Positions 43,885-52,544 of a stretch of 64,000 nucleotides of DNA are shown in pieces. Position numbers and translations under genes: made by a program. Location: NCBI GenBank assembly GCA_016715945.1, contig JADJXJ010000001.1, positions 1,364,001 to 1,428,000 of the forward strand. Reading direction: 5' to 3'. Source of the stretch: Bacteroidota bacterium (lineage in GTDB: Bacteria > Bacteroidota > Bacteroidia > Bacteroidales > F082). The notes beneath the pieces were generated by a model. It saw nothing but the letters and a program-made list of their open reading frames with translations, did no database searches and was not told the DNA's origin. How positions within the stretch are numbered: the first letter of the stretch is position 1; each line of letters begins with the position of its first letter.

Positions 43885-46800
43885 TCATCTGACAATCACT
43901 GTATGCGTCTCAACACGGCTTTTATCTCCAGCAACAGTTTTTAGCCTGAGCATATAAAGACCCGAAGGCATGCCGGAAGTAGAAAACCTGACAGTTTGAC
44001 GACCTGCCTGCTGCCATCCGCTCAGAACGGTAGTCACCAACTGACCCTGGGCATTGAACAACTGCAACTCGATTTGTGCATCTTTATCCAAAGTGATCGG
44101 GATATTGATGAGTTCGCCGGCAGGATTGGGATAGGTACGACCCAGGATGATATTGTTTTTCCCGTTGTAGGCTTTTTCGTCCACGCCAAGGATATTGGCA
44201 ATGCCCGAGGCAACAATCTGCTGATAGATATAATTGTGACCGGCGTCGTTGAGGTGGATGCCATCGCCTGAATTATACATTGGCTTAATTGTGCCATCGG
44301 GATTGGCCAGCTCGTCGAAAATGTTGACAGCATTGTTGCCGTAGGTATTCAGAATGGCCGTGCGCACATTGATGAGGTTTTGCAGCTGGGCCGGGTTGCT
44401 GAAGTTCCGTGGCTGGGTGGTCGTCAGGCGGAAATGCTTGTTTTGGGCGATGGCCGGGGCGAGGATGGCTGCGAAATTCGACATTTGCTCTTCAACAGTG
44501 TAGTTGTTGGCTGCATCATTGCTGGGCAGGTTGATGATGATAGCCCAGGGATTATAGGCCATTGCCCGGGTGATGTTGTTGTTTGGAGAGGGCGAAGGCC
44601 GTCCTGCTGGCGGAACAAATCCGGTAGGCATGACGTGGTAGGTGGTGAACCCACCCACGGCAAGGTTGACAACCACAGCATCCGGATCGATGTTCTGCAC
44701 GTATGTGCGGAACTTACCCACCCACGAATTGGCCGCAGATGAAGCACCGGTTCCGGCAGCTGTGGAGGAGCCAAGCACCACAAAAACAGGCCTGTCGTTG
44801 CCATTGATGCTCTGACCTTCCACGCGGATATCATCAAAGTATAGCACCGTTGGGGTGTTGTCGGCATTATTCTGGCTGAAGAAGATTGTTTTGATGCGCG
44901 TCAGGTCGGCCTGCAAAGGATTGTCTTTGAATGGCTGCACCGGCACCCTGATCTCCGTCCAGGTGAGTGGCGGAACCGAGGCAGTGTAATTAGCCAGAGG
45001 GAATTTCTCGGTCTTGCGGTTCGAGAGGTCTTCAAGGAAAATGAAGGGCATCTGGGCAGTCGTCCAACCACTGGGTGCAAACACCTTGATGCTGATGGTG
45101 TCGGTAAGCATGAAATCATGCCCTACCCAGCCGATGCTTGCAACCGCAATTGACCAGTTGCCACCCGGTGCAGAGGTATAGTTAAGTTTCAAAGCATAAT
45201 TACCTACCAATGAATACGTTGTGCTCACAGGCCATTTTGATCCATTGACGAGTTCGAGGGCGCTAGGTGCGGTGAACGTGCCCCAGCTGGGATCGTAAAA
45301 GTCGGCGGTCGGACTGTCGGAAAAGAATACAATATCCTGATTTTCAGGTCTGGGCTCAACTATTGAAAAGGGTGCAGCGCTGCTTACCTGGTAACCGGTC
45401 AACGGATCGCTGATGCGAATCAGACACTGAGCAGCAGTTGTTTCGGGAAGCTGCCACAAGTAAAAACCTGAAGCCGCGGAATGATTTTCTACAATGCCAG
45501 TCCATGAAGCTCCATTATTAGTTGAGAGCTCTATATTGACATTGCTGGCATTGGTAGCCTCGAACATGATTTTTTTCTGGCTACCCTTTTCCCATTGCTG
45601 GTAACCATTGGGCGAAAGCAGGCTGATGGTTACATTAAGCGGCACAATGCTGAATGTGCCACTCACGCTGTTGATCGAGGCGTTGGTCACGTCCGAAATC
45701 CGGATTCTGGCTTCGTTTGTCAAAGGTGCATTCACAAGCCAGGCAAACTGTCCGTCGGCGGCAGGAACACTTTCAGCCAGGGTAGTCCAGCTGGCGCCAT
45801 TGTCGGCCGAGAACTCAATTTTGATATGGTCAACCATCTGGCTTGTCCAGCTGATGGTTTGTGTAGTGCCTTGTGCCCAGGATTCGCCTCCGGAAGGTGC
45901 GGTGAGCACCACCTGATATTGACCAGAGGTAAGGAAGTAGAACCGAAGCACGCGGTGGTTGTTGTAGTCGGCCACAAAAACATTGCCGGTGGCTTCGTCA
46001 AGAAACATTGCACGGGGTGTATTGAAGTTTGAGGCCGAGGGCGGCGTGCCTGCGGTACCTGTGTTAAAGTCGGGTTGTCCCCAGATATAGTCGGCAGGCG
46101 CACCATTCGGCAACGAGGCGGCGTTTTCGAATACCACAATGCGGTGGCTGTTTTCCTGCATGACGTAGATGCGTCCGCTGTTGTCGCCGGTAACAAACCT
46201 CAGGTTGGTGAAGCCACTCTGACTAACCGACGAAACATCGCTGGTGAAATCAAGCTGACCAAGCACCCCATCGGCCGGAGCGCCGTTGGGCAGATTGCGG
46301 GCGTTGTCGAAACGCAGCACCCTTCGGTTGGCAGCATCGCTCACCCAAAGCCTGCCAAACAAATCCACATACAGGTCATTGGGATTTTTCATACCGGTCT
46401 GGGTAGTGGCACCCACCGCGCTGCCAAACCCTGGCTGTCCGAGCACACCATCGGCAGGCGCACCATTGGGCAACAAGGCTGCGTTGTGATACCAAACCAC
46501 ACGGTGGTTGCTCCAGTCGCTCACCCATAGCGTACCCGTATGATCCACATAAATGCCTACCGGGCCACCCAGCTTTTCAGCAGTATTTCCAGCACTGTTG
46601 GTGGTAAAGTCGGGCTGCCCCAGTACCGCATCGGCAGGTGCGCCGTTGGGCAGACTGGCGGCTGCATCGAAACGCAGCATACGACGGTTCCCGAAGTCGG
46701 CCACCCAAAGTCGGCCCAGCAAATCCAGATGCACACCAATGGGGTTGTTAAACTTAGATGCGGTGAGTCCGGAGCTGTTGGAGGTAAAATCAGTCTGACC

Positions 46801-48189
46801 CAACACCGCCTCAGCTTCGGCGCCCGATTGCATAGCCGCAGCAGAGCTATAACGAAGCACGCGGTGGTTGCTGCGGTCGGCCACAAATACTTTACCCGAA
46901 ACGGGATCCACGGCCACGCCGTTGGGACCATTCAGTTTCGAAGCGCTCAGGCCGGAAGAACCTGAAGTAAAGTTTTCCTGCCCCACGACGCTCACAGCCT
47001 GGGGATTGTTGCTGATCAGCAAGGTGTTGAAATAATCCACTGAGAACCGCAACACACGGTGGTTGTTGTAGTCGGCCACCCAGACGGTTTCGCGGGCTTC
47101 GTCCACAAACATGGCCCTGGGTGTGTTAAAGTTGGCAGCTGTGGGCGGATTGCCTGCCGTACCGGTGTTAAAATCGGGCTGCCCCCAGAGGTAATCAGCC
47201 GGGGCGCCGTTTGGCAAAGCTGCTGCATTCTCGAAAATGGTGATGCGGTGGCTATTTTCCTGTATGACATAGAGTCGTCCTTTCATGTCGCCGGTAACAA
47301 AGCGCAGGTTGGTAAATCCGCTCTGAGAAACTGACGACACATCGCTGGTAAAATCGGTCTGACCAAGCACACCGACGGCCGGAGCGCCATTTGGCAGGTT
47401 ACGGGCATTGTCGAAACGCAGCACCCTGCGGTTGGCGGCATCGCTCACCCACAAACGTCCGGCATAGTCCACATACACATCGTTGGGATTTTTCATCCCG
47501 GTTTGGGTGGTTGCGCCCACGGCACTTCCGAAACCGGGTTGTCCCAAAACCCCATTGGCAGGCGAACCATTGGCCAGTGTTGCAGCGTTTTGGTACCACA
47601 CCACCCTGTGGTTGCTCCAGTCGGATACCCACAATGTTCCGGTATAGTCAACATAAATTCCCACCGGACCACCAAGCTTTTCGGCCGAGTTGCCGTTGGA
47701 GTTTGTAGTAAAGTCAGGCTGACCAAGCACGGCATCAGCTGCTGCCCCGTTGGAAAGCATGGCCGCGTTGTCGAACCTGAGCACACGTCTGTTTCCAAAA
47801 TCGGCTACCCAGAGGCGACCGGCCAGGTCAATATGCAGACCAATAGGATTGTTGAACTTGGCTGCCGTAAGCCCTGAGCTGTTCGAAGTAAAATCGGTCT
47901 GACCCAACACGGCTTCGGCTTCAGCTCCAGTTTGCATGGCCTCAGTCGATCCATAACGAAGCACGCGGTGGTTGGAACGGTCGGCAATAAAGACCTTTCC
48001 GCTCACGGGGTCAACAGCCACGCCGTTGGGGCCATTGAGCTTTGACGCATTCAACCCGGAGCCTCCGCTGGTAAAATTTTCCTGCCCAAGCACGCTCACT
48101 GCCTGTGGCTGGTTGACAATCTGGGCCATCATGCTGCCCGACATGACGATCATCAGCAGCAATGCCAGCTTTTGTAAATGTTTTCTCAT
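43885..48189 (-). CDS. T9SS-secreted double-propeller protein with Ig-like, CBM-like and SGNH-esterase domains
   Basis: The 1,434-aa protein starts with a signal peptide (MRKHLQKLALLLMIVMS). Two NHL-type beta-propellers of six blades each follow (about 28-395 and 396-765), then two Ig-like modules with SADNGASWTTLA and STNNGASWTGIV (about 770-955), and a jelly-roll domain ending YFDDIRVEG. The SGNH hydrolase domain (about 1125-1330) has block I VLGSSTAAGTG with the nucleophile Ser, block II NLAVGGF, block III PSND and block V DGIHLNDAGH. The C terminus is a type IX sorting domain (RTYPNPAGELINIPI to the end). It probably removes acyl groups from an extracellular glycan. The ORF extends to 48384, but only 48189 precedes a signal peptide. 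Confidence 0.88.
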   Translation of the reverse strand: MRKHLQKLALLLMIVMSGSMMAQIVNQPQAVSVLGQENFTSGGSGLNASKLNGPNGVAVDPVSGKVFIADRSNHRVLRYGSTEAMQTGAEAEAVLGQTDFTSNSSGLTAAKFNNPIGLHIDLAGRLWVADFGNRRVLRFDNAAMLSNGAAADAVLGQPDFTTNSNGNSAEKLGGPVGIYVDYTGTLWVSDWSNHRVVWYQNAATLANGSPANGVLGQPGFGSAVGATTQTGMKNPNDVYVDYAGRLWVSDAANRRVLRFDNARNLPNGAPAVGVLGQTDFTSDVSSVSQSGFTNLRFVTGDMKGRLYVIQENSHRITIFENAAALPNGAPADYLWGQPDFNTGTAGNPPTAANFNTPRAMFVDEARETVWVADYNNHRVLRFSVDYFNTLLISNNPQAVSVVGQENFTSGSSGLSASKLNGPNGVAVDPVSGKVFVADRSNHRVLRYSSAAAMQSGAEAEAVLGQTDFTSNSSGLTASKFNNPIGVHLDLLGRLWVADFGNRRMLRFDAAASLPNGAPADAVLGQPDFTTNSAGNTAEKLGGPVGIYVDHTGTLWVSDWSNHRVVWYHNAALLPNGAPADGVLGQPGFGSAVGATTQTGMKNPNDLYVDLFGRLWVSDAANRRVLRFDNARNLPNGAPADGVLGQLDFTSDVSSVSQSGFTNLRFVTGDNSGRIYVMQENSHRIVVFENAASLPNGAPADYIWGQPDFNTGTAGTPPSASNFNTPRAMFLDEATGNVFVADYNNHRVLRFYFLTSGQYQVVLTAPSGGESWAQGTTQTISWTSQMVDHIKIEFSADNGASWTTLAESVPAADGQFAWLVNAPLTNEARIRISDVTNASINSVSGTFSIVPLNVTISLLSPNGYQQWEKGSQKKIMFEATNASNVNIELSTNNGASWTGIVENHSAASGFYLWQLPETTAAQCLIRISDPLTGYQVSSAAPFSIVEPRPENQDIVFFSDSPTADFYDPSWGTFTAPSALELVNGSKWPVSTTYSLVGNYALKLNYTSAPGGNWSIAVASIGWVGHDFMLTDTISIKVFAPSGWTTAQMPFIFLEDLSNRKTEKFPLANYTASVPPLTWTEIRVPVQPFKDNPLQADLTRIKTIFFSQNNADNTPTVLYFDDIRVEGQSINGNDRPVFVVLGSSTAAGTGASSAANSWVGKFRTYVQNIDPDAVVVNLAVGGFTTYHVMPTGFVPPAGRPSPSPNNNITRAMAYNPWAIIINLPSNDAANNYTVEEQMSNFAAILAPAIAQNKHFRLTTTQPRNFSNPAQLQNLINVRTAILNTYGNNAVNIFDELANPDGTIKPMYNSGDGIHLNDAGHNYIYQQIVASGIANILGVDEKAYNGKNNIILGRTYPNPAGELINIPITLDKDAQIELQLFNAQGQLVTTVLSGWQQAGRQTVRFSTSGMPSGLYMLRLKTVAGDKSRVETHTVIVR
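45942..48108 (-). repeat. 1,104-bp tandem duplication within the propeller gene
   Basis: The segment beginning PQAVSVLGQENFTSG (48108) recurs as PQAVSVVGQENFTSG (47004), exactly 1,104 bp or 368 codons away. Both copies run to VADYNNHRVLRF, the second ending about 45942. Protein identity between copies is very high, with long stretches such as SKLNGPNGVAVDPVSGKVF shared. Confidence 0.95.
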
Positions 48190-48216
48190 GGAAATAAAAT
48201 TTTGGTTATAGCTGCC

Positions 48217-48224
48217 CAAAAATA
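48217..48224 (-). promoter_or_regulatory. Candidate -7 element for the propeller/SGNH gene
   Basis: TATTTTTG on the minus strand fits TAnnTTTG and lies 27 bp before the ATG at 48189, inside the 83-bp gap after the hybrid regulator. It suggests the secreted protein can be transcribed separately from the regulators. Confidence 0.45.
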
Positions 48225-48272
48225 TCCGGACCTCAACCAGACAGGGTAGCAATAGCTTTCGGAAAAATTTAC

Positions 48273-51200
48273 CTATTGTTCGGAAAGCCGGTTTTGTGCG
48301 TGCTTTTCCTGAAACATGCCCGGAGTGATCCCATATTGCTCCCTGAACAGACGAATAAAATATGCCGTATTGGGCAAACCGCATTTCCAGGCCACCTCCG
48401 AAACTGTTAGCGCCTGGTTGCGCAACATATCAGCCGCCTTGCTCAACCGATAGTTTTTTATCCAGTCGCTTGCCGAAACGCCAGCCACCCTTTTCAGCCT
48501 GGTGTGCAGCGAAGTACGGCTCATGCCCATGGCCGATACCAGACCAGTCACCCCAAAATGCTCATCGTGATAGTGCTGTGCCAATATATCGTTAAGGCGC
48601 AACAAGAATTGTGCATCTTCTGCCGGAAGGGTAGTTTCCTCAGGTATTTCCCACGGGACAGCCAGCATTTTTTCACGCAGCAACGAGATTGCTTTCAGGG
48701 TATTGTCGATGCGCAGCTTCAGTTCATCGAGCATGAAAGGCTTACCGATATAATCGTCGGCGCCGTAGCCAAGTCCAAGCAGCTTGTCGGCAATCAGCGT
48801 TTTGGCCGTGAGCAAAATAACAGGGATGTGGGCATATCGCGGATGATCCTTGATTTTGCGCAACAATGCAATACCGTCCATCTCGGGCATGATGATGTCC
48901 GATACCACCAGGTCGGGCACAATCTCCTGCAGGCGTACCCATCCCTTCAGACCGTTGGGCGCATTAAAAACATTGTAAGTATCGGCTAAATAATCCGATA
49001 AATACTCCCGCAATTCCTGGTTATCCTCCACCAGCAACACGGTGGGCCGACGACCACTCCTGCCGGTTCTGCGGCTGGACTCTTTCGTAATCCCCTGTTT
49101 TACAGCTATTTCTTCTTTCAAAACCGAACTTTGCGACGGAGCCGAAATCAGTTTTTCCTCGCTGCGGAGGTGCTTGTCGCCAACCGGAAGGATCAGTTCA
49201 AATACAGCCCCGCCGGTTTCCGGCGACGATGCCCTGAGCCAGCCGTGGTGCAATACAGCCATCTTTCGGGCCGTAGAAAGCCCGATACCAGTGCCCCCAA
49301 ACCCCTTCAATCTGCTGTTTTGGCTTTGAAAAAAGCTCTCAAATATGCGTTCTGCATCCCCGGGAGGAAACCCAATTCCTGAATCCGACACCCTGATGAC
49401 AACACAATCAGTCAAATTGTTGTTGTCCAGTTCATTGCATGCATTTTCCAATATCTCAACGCTGACATTGCCACCAGAGGGAGTAAACTTGATCGCATTG
49501 CTGAGCAGGTTGTAAATGATTTTCTGAAACTTCGGCAAATCAATCCAAACATCCGGCAAGGCCTCATCGCAACTGAGAGTGAGCATTATCCCTGCCGCAT
49601 CGGCCCTGGGGGCCACATCGCTGCAAAGCCGGCCAAGCACCTGAGCAAGGTTGTGCGGGAAAGCCTGAAGGCTCTCATCCTGTCGCTCAAGCCTCTGAAA
49701 TTCAAGGAGCTGATCCACAAGATCAAGCAGATTAAGTAGGTTTCGGTGCAAAGTTTGCAATCTGGCCGACATCCAGGTGTCGCCCGTTTCGGCACGTTTC
49801 AGTATTTCGTGCAGGGGACTCATCATCAGGGTAAGGGGGGTGCGGATTTCGTGCGATATGGTGGTGAAAAAATTCAGCTTCAATTGATCAGCTTCGTGAA
49901 GTTGGGCGCTGATACGTTCTATTTCATCCTTTTGCGCCAATATCTCCGCATTTCGCGCAAGCAATTCATCACGGGTGGCACTCAGCTCCCTGTTTTGTGC
50001 TTCAACCCTGAGTTTCTCATTTTCCAGTTCCATGGTGCGTTGTCCCACAAGCACTTCCAGCTCACGACGGCGCGATACCTCGGCCCGGAAGCGGCGGGTG
50101 ATGACCAATCCGGTTATGCCAATCACAAGCATCACGAACAAAAGTCTCGCTTGCCAGGTGTCCCACCAGGGTGGCACAACAACCACCTTCAGTATGGCCT
50201 CGTGCGGACTCCACACCCCGTCAGCATTGGCAGCCCTTACCCTTAAGGTGTAGGTGCCTGGGTCAAGATTGGTAAAGGTGACCCGGCGCTGGCTGCCAAT
50301 GTTGTTCCAGTCCTTGTCGAAACCTTCGAGCAGATATGCATATTTCCCGCTTTCGGGTTGCACATAGTTGAGCGCCTGAAACTCAAGCGAAAAGGTATTC
50401 TGATGATAAGCCAGCCTGATGCCGGTCTGAAAAGCAATGTCCGATTTCAGCAAGCCTTCCGTGGAGGTTGGCTTCACTTCCTCGTTCATCACAAAAAGAC
50501 GGGAGAAATAAACCGGCGCAGCGTATTGGTCTTTTCTCACCATACCCGGATCGAAACTATCCAGACCATAAACACCGCCGAAGGCCAACATACCGCCAGG
50601 CAGAGTAGCTGCCGACTCGCTCAGGTACTCCTGAACCCTCAAGTCATCCTCAAGGGTGTAAGTAAGCACTGTTCCATCGCGCGGATCAATACGGTTCATG
50701 CCACTGCCTCCGCTTACCCAGATGAAGTCATTTGATTCCTGCCTGATTGCCGCTATGCTGTTGCTGCTTAACCCGTTTGATCTGCCGAACTGCTGCACGA
50801 CGCGCAGTCCGGAATCGAGTTTGAATAGTCCCCTGCTGCGCGTGCCTGCCCATACATTCCCCTCCCGGTCCAGGTGAAGCGCCTTGACTTCTGCAGTTGA
50901 AAGCGGATGAGTTGGATCGGTGGCAACCCGGCTTACCTTCAGCCTACCCCCGGCATATTTCAGCTCGAATAAGCCTCCAAATGAGCCGGCCAGCAGGCTG
51001 CCGCGAAACGGATGGTAGATAAGCACAAGAATACTCTGTGGAACCAGCTCATTTTCAACAACTTCAAACGCGATAAAATCCATCTTCGAGGGATCGAAAA
51101 GCCGCATACCACCATTCAGTGTACCAACCCATACATTACCTTCGGCATCTTCGGCAAAGGCCCAGACATTGTTGAATGACTCGTTGTTGGTGCCAGGCTT

Positions 51201-52544
51201 TTCTCTAAAGACCAGCCACCTGCCGCCGGAATCCCGCACAGCCATGCCCTGGCCATAGGTGCCAAAATAGAGGTTCCCCCGACCGTCTTCAAATATGGTT
51301 TTAACTACCCTGCCGGCATTAAAAATCTGATCCGCAATTTTATTGCCGGAGCTCGATGAAGCGCGGAACACCCCACCTCCATCCGTTCCGATCCAAAGCT
51401 GGCCGCTGCGATCATGATGAATGGCCATCACCATCTGACGGGAAACAGTGTCGGGCAAAGCCAGCTTGTGAGGCTTCAAACGTCGGGCCTCTGCAAAAAG
51501 CACATTGACCCCACCTTTGTTGGTTCCTATCCACAAATGCCCCTCCCTGCTTCTGAAAAGCCGGAAAATCACCGAAGACGTTAATCCACCTGGTCTTCCG
51601 GTAAAAGTTTCCTGCGCACATGTGCCTTCCTCCGGGTGTACGACCAGAAGTCCCTGTCCATCAGTACCTATCCACCACTTTCCCTCAGCTATGACTATGG
51701 AGCGGATCAGAGGATCGGAAAATCCCCGGCAAAAGTACTTTCCCATTTTCTGACTGTCGGCTTCCTCCTGCAGAAACAAACCTTCTGAGGTGCCTGCAAG
51801 CACCCTGCCCTGATAAAAAGCAATCGCGTTGACCTGTGGAAGTGCCCCTTGGGTATTGGCCAATATCATGCTTTGCTGTTGGTTTGTCTTTGGGTCAAAA
51901 CAGACGATACCTCGCTCCTCGGAGGCAGTCCAGATCTTACCACTGCTGTCGATGGCCAATGCCCGAATCATGTTGCCAGGATTGTATTTTGGCCACAATG
52001 CTGCAGAATGTTTCCATGCATTATCTCCAGGATTCCGCACAAACAGGCCATGGCCCTGCGTGGCAGCAAACAATGTGCCCTCCTCATTCTGAGTAAGCGC
52101 CCAAACACTTCTGCACCAATGCACCGCTCCGGTGTCGGCACCGCAGGCAACCTCCATCCTGCCCTGGTACCTGTTATAATAATATATTCCTGTACCCCAG
52201 ACACTTACAAAAAGATTCCCTGAAGAATCTTCGGCAATGCCCGTGATCATCCGGTCGATCATACCAGACTTTTCGGGCAATGAGAACCAGGGTTCCCGCA
52301 TGCTGATTCCGTCATAGCGAACCAGCCCTTCGCGTGTACCAAACCACATGAAACCAAACCTGTCCTGGTGTATCACCGTGACCGTGCTGTTGGGCAATCC
52401 GTCGGCAATACCGATATGCCGGAAGTTCAACTCAGCTGAATGCAGCATTGCGGGAACCAATACCAAAACGAACAAAAGGAGCTCCGCCAACCTTTGTTCC
52501 AGACGAGTGGCTGAAGTGGTCCGTATAAGTCTCCTGGCTGGCAT
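48273..52544 (-). CDS. Hybrid two-component system regulator (HTCS)
   Basis: This 1,423-aa one-protein phosphorelay has a hydrophobic signal/TM segment (about 20-37) and a periplasmic sensor of two seven-bladed Reg_prop propellers (first blade IGIADGLPNSTVTVIHQDR, many FMWFGT-like repeats). A Y_Y_Y domain (about 755-820) and one membrane helix (about 830-850) precede HisKA with SHEIRTPLTLM (His about 898) and a HATPase with SDSGIGFPPGDAERIFESF. The receiver has the phospho-acceptor in VVSDIIMPEMDG (about 1213), and a C-terminal AraC helix-turn-helix ends the chain. HTCS proteins bind an oligosaccharide in the periplasm and activate their adjacent cluster. The ATG follows the TAA of the upstream regulator with no gap. 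Confidence 0.95.
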   Translation of the reverse strand: MPARRLIRTTSATRLEQRLAELLLFVLVLVPAMLHSAELNFRHIGIADGLPNSTVTVIHQDRFGFMWFGTREGLVRYDGISMREPWFSLPEKSGMIDRMITGIAEDSSGNLFVSVWGTGIYYYNRYQGRMEVACGADTGAVHWCRSVWALTQNEEGTLFAATQGHGLFVRNPGDNAWKHSAALWPKYNPGNMIRALAIDSSGKIWTASEERGIVCFDPKTNQQQSMILANTQGALPQVNAIAFYQGRVLAGTSEGLFLQEEADSQKMGKYFCRGFSDPLIRSIVIAEGKWWIGTDGQGLLVVHPEEGTCAQETFTGRPGGLTSSVIFRLFRSREGHLWIGTNKGGVNVLFAEARRLKPHKLALPDTVSRQMVMAIHHDRSGQLWIGTDGGGVFRASSSSGNKIADQIFNAGRVVKTIFEDGRGNLYFGTYGQGMAVRDSGGRWLVFREKPGTNNESFNNVWAFAEDAEGNVWVGTLNGGMRLFDPSKMDFIAFEVVENELVPQSILVLIYHPFRGSLLAGSFGGLFELKYAGGRLKVSRVATDPTHPLSTAEVKALHLDREGNVWAGTRSRGLFKLDSGLRVVQQFGRSNGLSSNSIAAIRQESNDFIWVSGGSGMNRIDPRDGTVLTYTLEDDLRVQEYLSESAATLPGGMLAFGGVYGLDSFDPGMVRKDQYAAPVYFSRLFVMNEEVKPTSTEGLLKSDIAFQTGIRLAYHQNTFSLEFQALNYVQPESGKYAYLLEGFDKDWNNIGSQRRVTFTNLDPGTYTLRVRAANADGVWSPHEAILKVVVVPPWWDTWQARLLFVMLVIGITGLVITRRFRAEVSRRRELEVLVGQRTMELENEKLRVEAQNRELSATRDELLARNAEILAQKDEIERISAQLHEADQLKLNFFTTISHEIRTPLTLMMSPLHEILKRAETGDTWMSARLQTLHRNLLNLLDLVDQLLEFQRLERQDESLQAFPHNLAQVLGRLCSDVAPRADAAGIMLTLSCDEALPDVWIDLPKFQKIIYNLLSNAIKFTPSGGNVSVEILENACNELDNNNLTDCVVIRVSDSGIGFPPGDAERIFESFFQSQNSRLKGFGGTGIGLSTARKMAVLHHGWLRASSPETGGAVFELILPVGDKHLRSEEKLISAPSQSSVLKEEIAVKQGITKESSRRTGRSGRRPTVLLVEDNQELREYLSDYLADTYNVFNAPNGLKGWVRLQEIVPDLVVSDIIMPEMDGIALLRKIKDHPRYAHIPVILLTAKTLIADKLLGLGYGADDYIGKPFMLDELKLRIDNTLKAISLLREKMLAVPWEIPEETTLPAEDAQFLLRLNDILAQHYHDEHFGVTGLVSAMGMSRTSLHTRLKRVAGVSASDWIKNYRLSKAADMLRNQALTVSEVAWKCGLPNTAYFIRLFREQYGITPGMFQEKHAQNRLSEQ

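Noticed and set aside
48190..48384. 65-residue N-terminal extension of the propeller/SGNH protein
   Set aside because: It would run into the HTCS gene and place a signal peptide internally; the ATG at 48189 starts exactly at that signal peptide.
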